Of a DNA stretch of 64,000 nt, positions 25,142-34,312 are shown piece by piece (position 1 is the first letter of the stretch; each line of letters opens with the position of its first letter). This stretch comes from Adlercreutzia wanghongyangiae. Its GTDB lineage: Bacteria; Actinomycetota; Coriobacteriia; Coriobacteriales; Eggerthellaceae. The translations under genes were made by a program, and so were the position numbers. The stretch covers positions 124,001 through 188,000 of the forward strand of contig NZ_JAYMFF010000014.1 of assembly GCF_035989245.1 (NCBI RefSeq), written 5' to 3'. A model generated the notes under the pieces. The model was not told the DNA's origin, did not search any database, and was given only the letters and a program-made list of their open reading frames with translations.

Positions 25142-28027
25142 TTAAGCCTCCTGTCCCTCTTCAGCGCCCGGCACCACGTAGGCGGGCGAACTTGCGGCGT
25201 CCACGCTGGCAGCCAAGAACGGGCCGCGCTCGAAGTCCTCTTCCAGAGGTTCGCCGTCGTATTTCTCAATCTCGATGAGCAGGCTGTTATAGCCGTCCAC
25301 CTGGGGGAAGTAGTTCGACTGCATGCCATCGGAGAGCATCTGCTCGCTCCCGCCGCGATCGATGATATGGTCGGGGTCGGTCTCGTCGAACACCGAGTGC
25401 ACGCCGTGAGGAATGCCGACCGTACCCGGCATCATGCCCTGCATGGGCTGGGCGATGCGCAGCATGCTGCCGAAGTCGTTGAAGCAGCGCACGGTGTCGC
25501 CGGCTTCAATGCCGCGCTCGGCGGCATCGTCGGCGTTCATGAACACTGGATTGCGGAAGGCCTCCTGGGTCCACACCATGTTGTCGTAGCAGGTGTGGGC
25601 ACGGCGCATGTAGTGCGGCGTGTAGGCCTGCAGCGGATAGGCGCCCTTCTCCTTGGTCTCCCAGTTCGCGAAGGTCTCTTGGTAGCCACGGCGCGGCACG
25701 AAATAGTTCGCGTAGGGCTTGATGGGCTCGTCGTTCAAGCCGATGCGGTTCGCATTGTCGGCCTTGAACTGGCAGTAGATCTCCAGCTTGCCGGAAACCG
25801 ACGGGCGCGGCCAGGCGGTATCGGTCACGATGACGGACTCGCCGTCCTCGCCGATGCCCAGCTTGTCGTCGCGGTAGCCCACGTAGTTGCGCTTATCGCC
25901 CTCGGAACGCTGAACCACATAGCAGCCGTCGGCCATGAACTGGTCGAAGCCGACCTTGCCCTCTTGCACGGGATAGCTCGCGTGGTACTTCTCGTTGTCG
26001 GCGTCGGTCCAGGTGATGACCGGCTCCCACTTCGTCGCGTCCTCGTTCAGCACGCGCATGCCAAGGAAGTAGCCGAGCCACTGGTCGTAGTTGCTCTTCG
26101 GGTAGGCGTCGTCCGGATTGAACCCCATGCGCTCGATGATCTCGCGGAACACGCGCTTCTCCTCGCGCGCCTCGTAAAGCGGCTTGATGAGGGGCCTCCA
26201 GGCGAGCAGGGCATCCTTGCGCTGCTTCTGGCCGTTACCGTCGCCGAAGGCGCTCGGCCAGGACAGCTCGCCCCAGGACTCGTCGTCGTTGCCCTCCCAG
26301 TGGGTGCACACCGGCAGGACGATGTCGGCGAACTGGGCCGTCAGCGACAGCTTGATCTCGAAGGAGACCACCGTGTCGGCGGCGCGCATGACCTTGATGG
26401 CCGTGGGCAGATTGCCGCGGGTCTGCATGAAGTTCGAGTTCGTGGAGATGAGCAGGCGCGGGTTCACCGGCATCTCGCGGGCCTCGTGGTAGGTAGGAGT
26501 GTTGGCGCGCAGCTTCGTGGGGTCGCCCACCGCGTCGCTGGAGCCCAAATCGTAGGGGCCTTCCGAAGAGGACAGGTACTTCCCGTCAGCCAGCGAGCTC
26601 CACCAGGAGTTGCCCTCGATGTTGCGGTTGGGGCCCGTGGCCGCGGGCGAGCCCACGAGGTTGTCCACATAGCCCCAGTCGCCACCGGCATGCTGAATGA
26701 GGCGGAAACCCGAGTCGCCGGCATCCCACGTGTAGATGGCCGCCGAGCCGTGGCCCGACTTGCCGTAGTGGCCGCCCAAGGCCGACACGGTCATGAAGGC
26801 CTGGGAGAGGTTCTCGGCACCCAGGTAGCGGGATGCGGCATAGCTGTGCAGGAAGATAACGGCGTTGTTCTTGCCGGCCATCTCGGCGTACCAGGTGATG
26901 TCCTCAACCGGCGTGCCGCAGATTTCCGTGGCCCACTCCGGGGTCTTTGGGGTGTTGTCGTAGGCGCCGAGCAGGTAGTCGCGGAAGTTCTCGTCGGTGG
27001 TGGCGTCGGCGGGCATGGTCTCGGGCGTGAAGCCCACGGTGCGCTCGTTCACGAAATCCCAGTCGATGATGTCGCCGCGCTCCTCATCGAGGCGCACCAT
27101 CTCGTAGGCGACGGCCAGCAGGAAGGCGGTGTCGGTACCGGGGCGCACGCGAATCCAGCGGGCGTCCATAGCGGCGGCCGTGGCATTGTAGTCGGGGCCG
27201 ACAAACACAAAGTCAACGCCGGATTTCTGGGCGTTCTTCAGCCAGTACATGGACGAGTGCTGAGCCCAGGCGGGGTTGCAGCCGTACAGCACAATGGTGT
27301 CGGCATTGGGCAGGTCGTACTTGTCGGGGGCCATCATGATGTCGGGATGGTCGCCGTGGGAGTACATGCCGAGAGCCTCGGTTTGGAAGGCCCAGCAGCC
27401 GAAGGACTCGCACTCGGTGTTGTACACAGCACCCCCGATGACCGGGAACATGGCGGAGCCGGGGGCCCAGCGCCAGGCGTTGCAGATGACGGCATCCTGG
27501 CCGTACTCGGCGTAGACGCGCTTGAGCTCGTCGGTCACGTAGGTCAGCGCCTCGTCCCAGCTGATGCGCTCCCACTCGTCACGCCCGCGCAACTCGCCGT
27601 GGGCGGCATCTCCGCCGCCGGGCTGCCAGTTCTTGCGCTTCATGGGGTACTTGATGCGATCGGCGTTGTACACCTGCTGGCGCAGGGAATGCCCGCGCAA
27701 GCAGGAACGCTGCTGGGGGCAGTCGAAGCTGTCGGCATGGGAGTCATCGGTCTTCTGGCGAACGACCACGCCATCCACCACGTAGCCCATGTTCAGGCAC
27801 ATCTGGTTGCAGTTCTGGTGGCAGTGGATGGGCATCCACTCGCCTTTGCCCTCGATGATGGCGGCATCGGATGCCACCGGATGTGCGGCGCTATCGCCCG
27901 TGGCGGCCATGTCCGTGCCGGCCTGGGGCGCGCAACCCGCGGCTCCCACGGCAGCGGTGGCGGCCATGGCGGCGGCGCTCGCCTTCAAGAAATCGCGACG
28001 CTTCAGGCTCTTGTCCAACAGAGACAT
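25142..28027 (-). CDS. Tat-exported molybdopterin oxidoreductase (module B)
   Basis: The 961 aa DMSO-reductase-family catalytic subunit has a twin-arginine signal (KRRDFLKASA, RR at 10-11) and lipobox Cys32. The cluster ligands are C69, C73, C77 and C109 (HCHQNCNQMCLN then QQRSCLRG). The start at 28027 is chosen because AGGAGGG lies 8 bases upstream; an ATG two codons earlier is too close to it. A divergent LysR gene 142 bases away, a coupled ferredoxin and a TorD gene complete the module. It is the largest of the molybdoenzymes here. Substrate unknown. Confidence 0.92.
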   Translation of the reverse strand: MSLLDKSLKRRDFLKASAAAMAATAAVGAAGCAPQAGTDMAATGDSAAHPVASDAAIIEGKGEWMPIHCHQNCNQMCLNMGYVVDGVVVRQKTDDSHADSFDCPQQRSCLRGHSLRQQVYNADRIKYPMKRKNWQPGGGDAAHGELRGRDEWERISWDEALTYVTDELKRVYAEYGQDAVICNAWRWAPGSAMFPVIGGAVYNTECESFGCWAFQTEALGMYSHGDHPDIMMAPDKYDLPNADTIVLYGCNPAWAQHSSMYWLKNAQKSGVDFVFVGPDYNATAAAMDARWIRVRPGTDTAFLLAVAYEMVRLDEERGDIIDWDFVNERTVGFTPETMPADATTDENFRDYLLGAYDNTPKTPEWATEICGTPVEDITWYAEMAGKNNAVIFLHSYAASRYLGAENLSQAFMTVSALGGHYGKSGHGSAAIYTWDAGDSGFRLIQHAGGDWGYVDNLVGSPAATGPNRNIEGNSWWSSLADGKYLSSSEGPYDLGSSDAVGDPTKLRANTPTYHEAREMPVNPRLLISTNSNFMQTRGNLPTAIKVMRAADTVVSFEIKLSLTAQFADIVLPVCTHWEGNDDESWGELSWPSAFGDGNGQKQRKDALLAWRPLIKPLYEAREEKRVFREIIERMGFNPDDAYPKSNYDQWLGYFLGMRVLNEDATKWEPVITWTDADNEKYHASYPVQEGKVGFDQFMADGCYVVQRSEGDKRNYVGYRDDKLGIGEDGESVIVTDTAWPRPSVSGKLEIYCQFKADNANRIGLNDEPIKPYANYFVPRRGYQETFANWETKEKGAYPLQAYTPHYMRRAHTCYDNMVWTQEAFRNPVFMNADDAAERGIEAGDTVRCFNDFGSMLRIAQPMQGMMPGTVGIPHGVHSVFDETDPDHIIDRGGSEQMLSDGMQSNYFPQVDGYNSLLIEIEKYDGEPLEEDFERGPFLAASVDAASSPAYVVPGAEEGQEA

Positions 28028-28168
28028 GAACATCACCCTCCTCTTTCTCTTGTCTTCTCCTGACAGCCCGAATCATACGGAGGATGCACGTTCCATAGGT
28101 AATGCTTATAATGTAATCTTGTATATGCTTGGAAGGCATGGGGAGAATCAGGGGAATCGGGGGGATCC

Positions 28169-29086
28169 ATGGAACTGAGAACGCTGCGCTATTTCACCAC
28201 CGTAGTTCGGGAGGGCTCTATCACCGCGGCGGCGAAATCGTTGCACGTCACCCAGCCCACGCTCTCGCGCCAACTGGCCGCCCTGGAAGACGAGCTGGGC
28301 CACGCCCTGTACCAGCGCAATCGCAAGGGCATCGAGCTGACCGAGCACGGCGTTATCCTGCGCCGCTATGCCGAATCCATCCTTGCCCTGGCCGACAAGG
28401 CCGAAGAGGAAATCGCGCTTCCCACCCACTCCATCGCCGGCAAGGTGCACATCGCCGCCGGCGAGACCCAAGCCATGGAGCTTGTCGCCGAGGCCATGCG
28501 GCGCACCCAGGCCCTCTATCCCGGCATCACCTTCGAGCTGTACAGCGGAACTTCGGCCGACCTCATGGACAACTTCGTCCGCGGCTTCTACGATTTCTTC
28601 CTTGAATGCGAAGTGCGCAGCCACGTGGACATGCACACCATGCGCCTGCCCCACACCGACACGTGGGGCATCCTCACGCGCCGCGACGGCCCCCTGGCGC
28701 GCCTGGACTCCGTCGCGCCCGAAGACCTCGTCGGCCAACCCCTCATCAGTTCGCGCCAGGGCGTGAAGGTGGGCGTGCTGGGCCAGTGGCTGGGAGACTT
28801 GGCCGACGAGATGGACGTACGCGCCACCTACAACCTGCCGCTCAACGCCAAGTTCCTCGTGCGGGCGGGCCTCGGCAGCGCGCTCACGTACCGGGGCCTG
28901 TTCGAGACCAACGAGATGAGCGATTTGGCCTTCGTGCCGCTTTCCCCCACCTTGGAATCAGCCCAGGGGATCGTCTGGCGCAAGACGCTGCCCACCCGCC
29001 AGGCCCAGGCCTTCCTGGATGCGCTGAAAGGTGCGTGCGCAGAGGCGGAACGCGAAGGAGCCCGGGGTTACCGGGCTCCTTGCTAA
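28169..29086 (+). CDS. LysR family regulator of molybdoenzyme module B
   Basis: The 305 aa protein has a canonical LysR N-terminus (MELRTLRYFTTVVREGSITA, then HVTQPTLSRQLAALEDELG) and an effector domain. It is divergent from the molybdoenzyme gene; a TATAAT box (28107-28112) lies between them. The last codons overlap a terminator-like hairpin (29055-29081). Likely control target is module B. Confidence 0.92.
   Translation: MELRTLRYFTTVVREGSITAAAKSLHVTQPTLSRQLAALEDELGHALYQRNRKGIELTEHGVILRRYAESILALADKAEEEIALPTHSIAGKVHIAAGETQAMELVAEAMRRTQALYPGITFELYSGTSADLMDNFVRGFYDFFLECEVRSHVDMHTMRLPHTDTWGILTRRDGPLARLDSVAPEDLVGQPLISSRQGVKVGVLGQWLGDLADEMDVRATYNLPLNAKFLVRAGLGSALTYRGLFETNEMSDLAFVPLSPTLESAQGIVWRKTLPTRQAQAFLDALKGACAEAEREGARGYRAPC
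29055..29081. terminator. Perfect 11-bp hairpin spanning the end of the LysR gene
   Basis: AAGGAGCCCGG (29055-29065) and its complement (29071-29081) surround GGTTA. The hairpin overlaps the last codons of the LysR gene and lies 38 bases from the end of the convergent flavoprotein gene, so it may end transcription in both directions. There is no long T-run. Confidence 0.5.
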
Positions 29087-29118
29087 GCGAGTTATCGGAC
29101 AAACGTACCTTAGCCGGG

Positions 29119-30621
29119 CTACGCCACCACGCGCGACGCCACCACTTCGCCGACGTTCTTACCGAACACCTCGATGTCGCACACGGCGTTGCCGCCAATA
29201 CGGTTGTTGCCGTGAATGCCGCCGGTCACCTCGCCGGCCGCGTACAGGCCGGGGATGACGTTGCCGTCCGCATCCAGCACCTCGTTGCTCACGTTGATCT
29301 TAATGCCGCCCATCTCGTGATGGATGCCCGGGGCCACCTTAATGGCGTACATGGGGCCGTCGGCGAACACGATGCAGCCTTGGGTGCGCCCGAACTCGTC
29401 AGCCGCGCCGCCGGCCACGGCATCGTAAGCCGCGATGGTGGCCTCAAGCGCCGCCGCATCCACTCCGATAGCCTCCGCCAGGCCGGTCACCGAGTCGGCC
29501 TTGGTCACCAGGCCCTGGCCCTCTAGCTTCGCGACCGACTTGTTCGCGTCGTACACCTGCTGGTCGAACACGCACCACACATCGCCGTTCGGCTGGGCGA
29601 GCTCGGCGGCCGACACCTTGTCGCGAGTGGACATCTCATCGAAGAAGCGCTTGCCCTCGGCGTTCACCAAAATGGCCCCGGAGCCGCGAATACCCTCAGC
29701 CACAAGCGAGTGGGTGGTCTGCTCCACCGTGGGGTGAATCTGAATCTGGTCCATCTGCACCAGCTCGGCGCCCACGTCCTCGGCGAGCCGGTAACCGTCA
29801 CCCGTGGCACCAGGCTGGTTCGTGCTCACAAAGTCCTTCAAGTCGGGGCGATACTGGGCGATCATCTCGGGGTTCGAGCCCAAACCGCCCGCCGCCAGAA
29901 TGACGGCCTTCGCGTTGTACTGGATCGGCGTGTTGTTGTCGTCGGCCACCACACCCACCACGGCACCGTCGTCGGTCACCAGCTCAGTCACCTCGCACAG
30001 GTTGCGAACGGGAATGCCGCGCTCGGCAACAGCCGCCACCAACCCTGGCACCAGCGTGGCGCCCACAGCCGAGCCGTCGGTGGGACGATGGCAGCGCTTC
30101 ACGGACATACCGCCGGTCTGCCCGATGTTGTCCAGCGTGATGCCCAGGCTGTCCAGCCAGTCGATGGCGGCAGCCGAGTTCTCGCACATGAAGGTGACCA
30201 ATTCCTCGTCGCCAGTGTTGTGGCCGCCGTCCAGCGTTTCCTGGATGAACAGATCAGTGCTGTCCTCGATGCCCTGCTCCTTCTGGAACTTGGTCTCGGA
30301 TGCATTCATGCCACTGGAGGAATAGTTGGTGTTGCCGCCGTTCACACCCATCTTCTCCAGCACGACGACCTTTTCCACACCCGCATCGTGGGCCGCAATG
30401 GCCGCCGACAGGCCCGCTCCGCCCGCGCCCACAATAACCACGTCGTAGTCGTTGTTCTCCACCGGGTCGCGATCGGCAGATTCGCTGATGCTTCGCGGAG
30501 CGCAGCCCGCCAGCCCCAGAGCGCCCAGGGCACCCGCAGCAGCCAGGAACCCGCGGCGCGTCAGGCGCGGGGCGCCGCCTACATTGTCAACCGACGAAAA
30601 CAGCTTCTGGTTACCAGCCAT
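29119..30621 (-). CDS. Tat-exported flavoprotein of the fumarate reductase (flavocytochrome c) type
   Basis: This 500 aa protein has a twin-arginine signal (LTRRGFLAAAG, RR at 22-23), lipobox Cys40, and the FAD motif VVIVGAGGAG (61-70). The active-site residues of soluble fumarate reductases can all be matched: His296 (QIHPT), Glu309 and Arg312 (AEGIRG), Arg333 (STRD), His434/435 (GIHHEMGG) and Arg474 (GNNRIGGNA). It lacks a heme domain and no cytochrome gene is adjacent, so it needs a separate donor. Fumarate is possible; urocanate, methacrylate and cinnamate-type reductases keep the same residues. It is monocistronic, convergent with the LysR gene of module B. Confidence 0.9.
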   Translation of the reverse strand: MAGNQKLFSSVDNVGGAPRLTRRGFLAAAGALGALGLAGCAPRSISESADRDPVENNDYDVVIVGAGGAGLSAAIAAHDAGVEKVVVLEKMGVNGGNTNYSSSGMNASETKFQKEQGIEDSTDLFIQETLDGGHNTGDEELVTFMCENSAAAIDWLDSLGITLDNIGQTGGMSVKRCHRPTDGSAVGATLVPGLVAAVAERGIPVRNLCEVTELVTDDGAVVGVVADDNNTPIQYNAKAVILAAGGLGSNPEMIAQYRPDLKDFVSTNQPGATGDGYRLAEDVGAELVQMDQIQIHPTVEQTTHSLVAEGIRGSGAILVNAEGKRFFDEMSTRDKVSAAELAQPNGDVWCVFDQQVYDANKSVAKLEGQGLVTKADSVTGLAEAIGVDAAALEATIAAYDAVAGGAADEFGRTQGCIVFADGPMYAIKVAPGIHHEMGGIKINVSNEVLDADGNVIPGLYAAGEVTGGIHGNNRIGGNAVCDIEVFGKNVGEVVASRVVA

Positions 30622-30820
30622 GGTAGTTCCTTTCTCGATTACGCCTTGCGCGCATCAGGGCCGATAGCCCTTTTGTCCAGAACTACTTTATGATGGGAAA
30701 TCCCCTGATAAATGAGCAAATAGCCGAGTGTTTACCCCACGCTCGCGTATCGTCACCCGACTGATGGCGCCGAAGCAAATCCGTTATCGCACGGTCATCG
30801 CCCCATCACTGGCAGCGCGT

Positions 30821-30857
30821 AAAAAGCGCCTCGCGGGAATCGTATCCCGCGAGGCGC
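30821..30857 (-). terminator. Terminator of the aldo/keto reductase gene
   Basis: A perfect 13-bp stem (GCGCCTCGCGGGA 30826-30838 with 30845-30857) is followed on the minus strand by TTTTT (A-run 30821-30825). It lies 62 bases beyond the stop of the gene at 30919. Confidence 0.9.
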
Positions 30858-30918
30858 CCGGAGCTTGCCCACCGGCACCAATTCGGCATCCGCCAACAAG
30901 GCGCGGGCGCCGAGCCCC

Positions 30919-32064
30919 CTAGCAGCCAAAAAGCTGCTCGGCCGCTTCCATGCGCTCGATGATGGGCACGCCGAAGGGGCAGCGGGGCTCACAGTCGCCG
31001 CAGGCGATGCAGGCGCCGGCGGTGACGGGCATGGCTTCATAGTGGGCCGCCGCCGATGCAGGCACTTCGTCGGCCATAACCGCCAGGTCGGCGAACTTGT
31101 TCGCTAACGCGATGTTGATGCCCACCGTGCACGGCGCGCAGTGGCCGCAATAGGTGCACTGCCCCATGTAGGCGTGCTTGGGCGCGCCTGCCAGCACGCT
31201 GGCGTAGTCGCGCTCGGCGGCCGAGGCGCCCTCGTAGCCCAGGGCCTCGTCCAGCTGCTCCACCGTTTCCACGCCCACCATGACGCTGGCCACGGCCGGC
31301 CGGGTGAGCGCGTAGTGGATGCACTGCACGGGCGTGAGCGCCACCCCGAAGGGCGACGAGGCGGCCGACAGCAAACGGCCGCCCGCGTAGCCCTTCATCA
31401 CCGTGATGGCGGTGCCGGCCGCCTCGGCCCGGGCATACAGGCGGGCGCGCGCAGGCTCGATGCCGTCGCCGGACACGTTCTCGTAGTCGCCGAACAGGTC
31501 GTCCAAGTTCTCCGAGGCGGGCATCATGTCGAAAGCCGGGTTCAGCGAGAACATGACCACCTCGATCTCCGGCTCGTCCACGGCCAGCAGGGCCACCTCG
31601 GGATTGTGGGTGGAAAGCCCGATGTGGCCGACCTTGCCCGCCTGCACCAGCTCGCGCATGTAGCCGATGAAGTCACCAGCCATGATGGAGCGGAACTCGT
31701 CGCAGGAATCCACGTAGTGGATCATGCCGATTTCCACATGGTCGGTGCGCAGGCGCGCGAGCAGGTCCTCAAAGGCGGGGCGCGCCTGAGACAGGTCGCG
31801 CGTGCGCACGTACTGGCCGTCCTGCCAGGTGCTGCCCACGTGCCCCTGGATGATCCACTGCGCGCGTATAGGCTCGAGCGCCTCGCCGAGGGCCGAGCGC
31901 ACCGCCGGGTCGCTCATCCAGCAGTCCACGATGTTCACCCCCGCCGCCGCTCCGCGGGCGGCCATGGCGTTCACCTCGGCCTGCTCCATCTTGCCAATCC
32001 ACTCGGCCCCGAAGCCGATGACGCTCGCCTTCAGACCCGTGCGACCCAGCTCGCGATACTCCAT
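30919..32064 (-). CDS. Aldo/keto reductase-fold protein with two [4Fe-4S] motifs
   Basis: The 381 aa protein has an aldo/keto reductase barrel at about 1-290 and a C-terminal ferredoxin-type part with CTYCGHCAPC and CIACGDCEPRC. The catalytic Tyr expected five residues after the Asp of NIVDCWMSDP (Asp47) is absent, and the Lys after the next strand is replaced (IIQGHVG); only the His of IGMIHYVD (116) remains. Catalysis of the classical NADPH type is therefore doubtful and an iron-sulfur electron-transfer role is more likely. The ATG at 32064 follows AGGAGAGGAG. It is divergent from adenine deaminase. Confidence 0.85.
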   Translation of the reverse strand: MEYRELGRTGLKASVIGFGAEWIGKMEQAEVNAMAARGAAAGVNIVDCWMSDPAVRSALGEALEPIRAQWIIQGHVGSTWQDGQYVRTRDLSQARPAFEDLLARLRTDHVEIGMIHYVDSCDEFRSIMAGDFIGYMRELVQAGKVGHIGLSTHNPEVALLAVDEPEIEVVMFSLNPAFDMMPASENLDDLFGDYENVSGDGIEPARARLYARAEAAGTAITVMKGYAGGRLLSAASSPFGVALTPVQCIHYALTRPAVASVMVGVETVEQLDEALGYEGASAAERDYASVLAGAPKHAYMGQCTYCGHCAPCTVGINIALANKFADLAVMADEVPASAAAHYEAMPVTAGACIACGDCEPRCPFGVPIIERMEAAEQLFGC

Positions 32065-32360
32065 GGCGCGCTCCTCTCCTTTGCAACTTTGCCTGTGCCG
32101 CCCCTGATGCCTCTCCTGTTTTCTCGCGCTCATTCAATCACTTGGAGTGTACTTCAAGTCAACGATGGCAGCATGAAGCCCTTCTGCATTATCGGGCGCT
32201 CGGCCGCCCACGCAGGCGGAAGGAGCGTACACTGGCCCCAGGGAATTGAACCGCCCGCAAGCCGCCCTACCGAATCGGAGCCCCAGGCCGATCTCGACGA
32301 CGGGACGCGCGGGCACGGGCCGTGAGCATCTGCGGTCCTCCGAGCGCTGAAGGAGGCGCC

Positions 32361-34178
32361 ATGCTGAACCACTTCTGCAAGAAACCGCTTTGGGAATGCA
32401 CCCGAACCCTGGCCGCCGTGGCCCAGGGGCGCACGGCTGCCGACACCGTCATCCGCGGGGCCCGGCTCGTGAACGTGTGCACCGCCGAGGTGCTGGACGG
32501 CACCGACGTGGCCATTGCCGAGGGCCGCATCGCCTACGTGGGGCAAAGCGCCGCGCACTGCATCGGCGAAAACACCCTGGTCATCGAGGCGGAGGGCCAG
32601 GTGATCGCCCCCGGTTTCCTGGACGGGCACATCCACGTGGAATCGTCCATGATGGGCGCCGGCGAGTACGCCCGCGCCGTCATCCCCCACGGCACCGTGG
32701 GCATCTATTGGGATCCGCACGAGGTGTGCAACGTGCTCGGCCTGGAGGGCGTGCGCGTGATGATGGACGACGCCGCCCGCACCCCGCTGAAGGCCATGGT
32801 CACCACGCCTTCCTGCGTGCCGGCCGTGCCCGGCTTCGAGGACACCGGCGCCTTCGTGGGGCCTGAGGAAATCGCCGAGTCCATGACCTGGAACGGCGTG
32901 GTGGGCCTCGGCGAGATGATGAACTTCCCCGGCGTGCTGGCGGGCACCGACCACGCCCACGGCGAGTTGGCCGCCACCCTCGCGGCCGACAAGGTAATCA
33001 CGGGCCACTACTCCGTGCCCGAGACCGACCAGGGGCTGAACGCGTACGTGGCCTGCGGCGTGCGCTGCTGCCACGAGTCCACCCGCGCCGAGGACGCCCT
33101 GGCAAAGATGCGCCTCGGGCAGTACGCCCAGCTGCGCTACGGCTCGGCCTGGCTCGACCTGCCCCAACTGGCGGCGGCCATCACCGAGACCGACATCGGC
33201 ACGCGCTTCGCGAACCTCATCTCCGACGACACCCACCCGCACACGCTCGTGGCCGAGGGGCATCTCGACTACATCCTGCGCATGGCCGTGGGCCTGGGCA
33301 TTCCCGTGGTCACCGCCATCCAGATGATGACCATCAACACCGCCACCTGCTTCCGCATGGAACACGAGCTGGGTTCCATCACCCCGGGCAAGTGCGCCGA
33401 CATCGTGTTTTTGGACAACCTGGAGGACCTGAACGTCGTGCGCACCATGATCGACGGCGAGGTGGTGGCCGAGAGGGGGCAGATCACCTTCGACCTGGAA
33501 CCCTTCTCCTATCCCGAGTGGGTCACCCACTCCATGCACCTGGGCCGCGCCATCACCCCCGGCACCTTCCGCGTGGAAGCGCCCGCCGGCACGGCCGAGG
33601 GCGAGCGCGTTACCGTGCGCGCCATCGAGCTTCTGCCCGGCTCGGTGCCCGACCGCGAGGCCCACGTGGCGCTGACCGTGCGCGACGGGGCGCTGGCGAG
33701 CGACCTTAGCCAGGACGTGCTGAAGACCTTCGTGTTCGAGCGCCACCACGAGACAGGCACCTTCGGCGTGGGATTCACCAAGGGCTTCGGCATCAAGCGG
33801 GGTGCGATGGCCTCCACTGTGGCCCACGACGCCCACAACCTGCTCGTGGTGGGCACCAACGACGCAGACATGGCGCTGGCGGCCAACACGCTGGCCGAGG
33901 TGGGCGGCGGCATGGTCGTGGTGGCTGACGGCGAGGTGCTGGGGCTCGTGGAGCTGCCCATCGCCGGCCTCATGAACGACCTTACCGCGCCGGCCATGAG
34001 CGAGAAGGTGCACCACCTGGAAGAGACCTGGGCCGAGATCGGCTGCACCATGCCCTCGCCCTTCATGACCATGGCCCTCATCCCGCTCGCCTGCCTGCCC
34101 GAGCTGCGCCTCACGAACCGGGGGCTCGTGGACTGCACCACCTTCCAGTTCGTGGACCTGGTGGTGGAGGAAGGCTAG
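32361..34178 (+). CDS. ade: Adenine deaminase
   Basis: This 605 aa amidohydrolase matches bacterial Ade over its full length. It has the metal-binding GHIHVESSMM motif, the DPHEVCNVLG segment, LISDDTHPHTL, and the C-terminal Ade domain (FTKGFGIKRGAMASTVAHDAHN). It converts adenine to hypoxanthine and ammonia in the purine salvage route. The ATG follows AAGGAGGCGCC. A strong hairpin terminator follows at 34201. Confidence 0.95.
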   Translation: MLNHFCKKPLWECTRTLAAVAQGRTAADTVIRGARLVNVCTAEVLDGTDVAIAEGRIAYVGQSAAHCIGENTLVIEAEGQVIAPGFLDGHIHVESSMMGAGEYARAVIPHGTVGIYWDPHEVCNVLGLEGVRVMMDDAARTPLKAMVTTPSCVPAVPGFEDTGAFVGPEEIAESMTWNGVVGLGEMMNFPGVLAGTDHAHGELAATLAADKVITGHYSVPETDQGLNAYVACGVRCCHESTRAEDALAKMRLGQYAQLRYGSAWLDLPQLAAAITETDIGTRFANLISDDTHPHTLVAEGHLDYILRMAVGLGIPVVTAIQMMTINTATCFRMEHELGSITPGKCADIVFLDNLEDLNVVRTMIDGEVVAERGQITFDLEPFSYPEWVTHSMHLGRAITPGTFRVEAPAGTAEGERVTVRAIELLPGSVPDREAHVALTVRDGALASDLSQDVLKTFVFERHHETGTFGVGFTKGFGIKRGAMASTVAHDAHNLLVVGTNDADMALAANTLAEVGGGMVVVADGEVLGLVELPIAGLMNDLTAPAMSEKVHHLEETWAEIGCTMPSPFMTMALIPLACLPELRLTNRGLVDCTTFQFVDLVVEEG

Positions 34179-34200
34179 CTTCGCCCCCCCCCAAGCACGC

Positions 34201-34249
34201 AAAGGCCCCCGGCCGCCATGGAGCACACTCCAGCGGCCGGGAGCCTTTT
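34201..34249. terminator. Bidirectional terminator between ade and the DJ-1 gene
   Basis: Arms AAAGGC...CGGCCGC and GCGGCCGG...GCCTTTT form a long hairpin, with A residues on the left and T residues on the right. It lies 22 bases after the ade stop and before the convergent DJ-1 stop. Confidence 0.8.
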
Positions 34250-34312
34250 CCAACTTTTCCCAGCACCTTCGCACCCCAGGCCACCAGACGCCCAGCGGCG
34301 CGAGCGCGGCAC

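Noticed and set aside
2767..28027. Naming the molybdoenzymes as specific catechol dehydroxylases or DMSO reductases
   Set aside because: Family and context fit, but these enzymes differ by small active-site changes that cannot be assigned by eye; no substrate is claimed.
28107..28112. TATAAT between the molybdoenzyme and LysR genes as a mapped promoter
   Set aside because: A good -10 match, but no -35 at a usable distance in either direction, so direction and use cannot be decided; it is mentioned only within the LysR entry.
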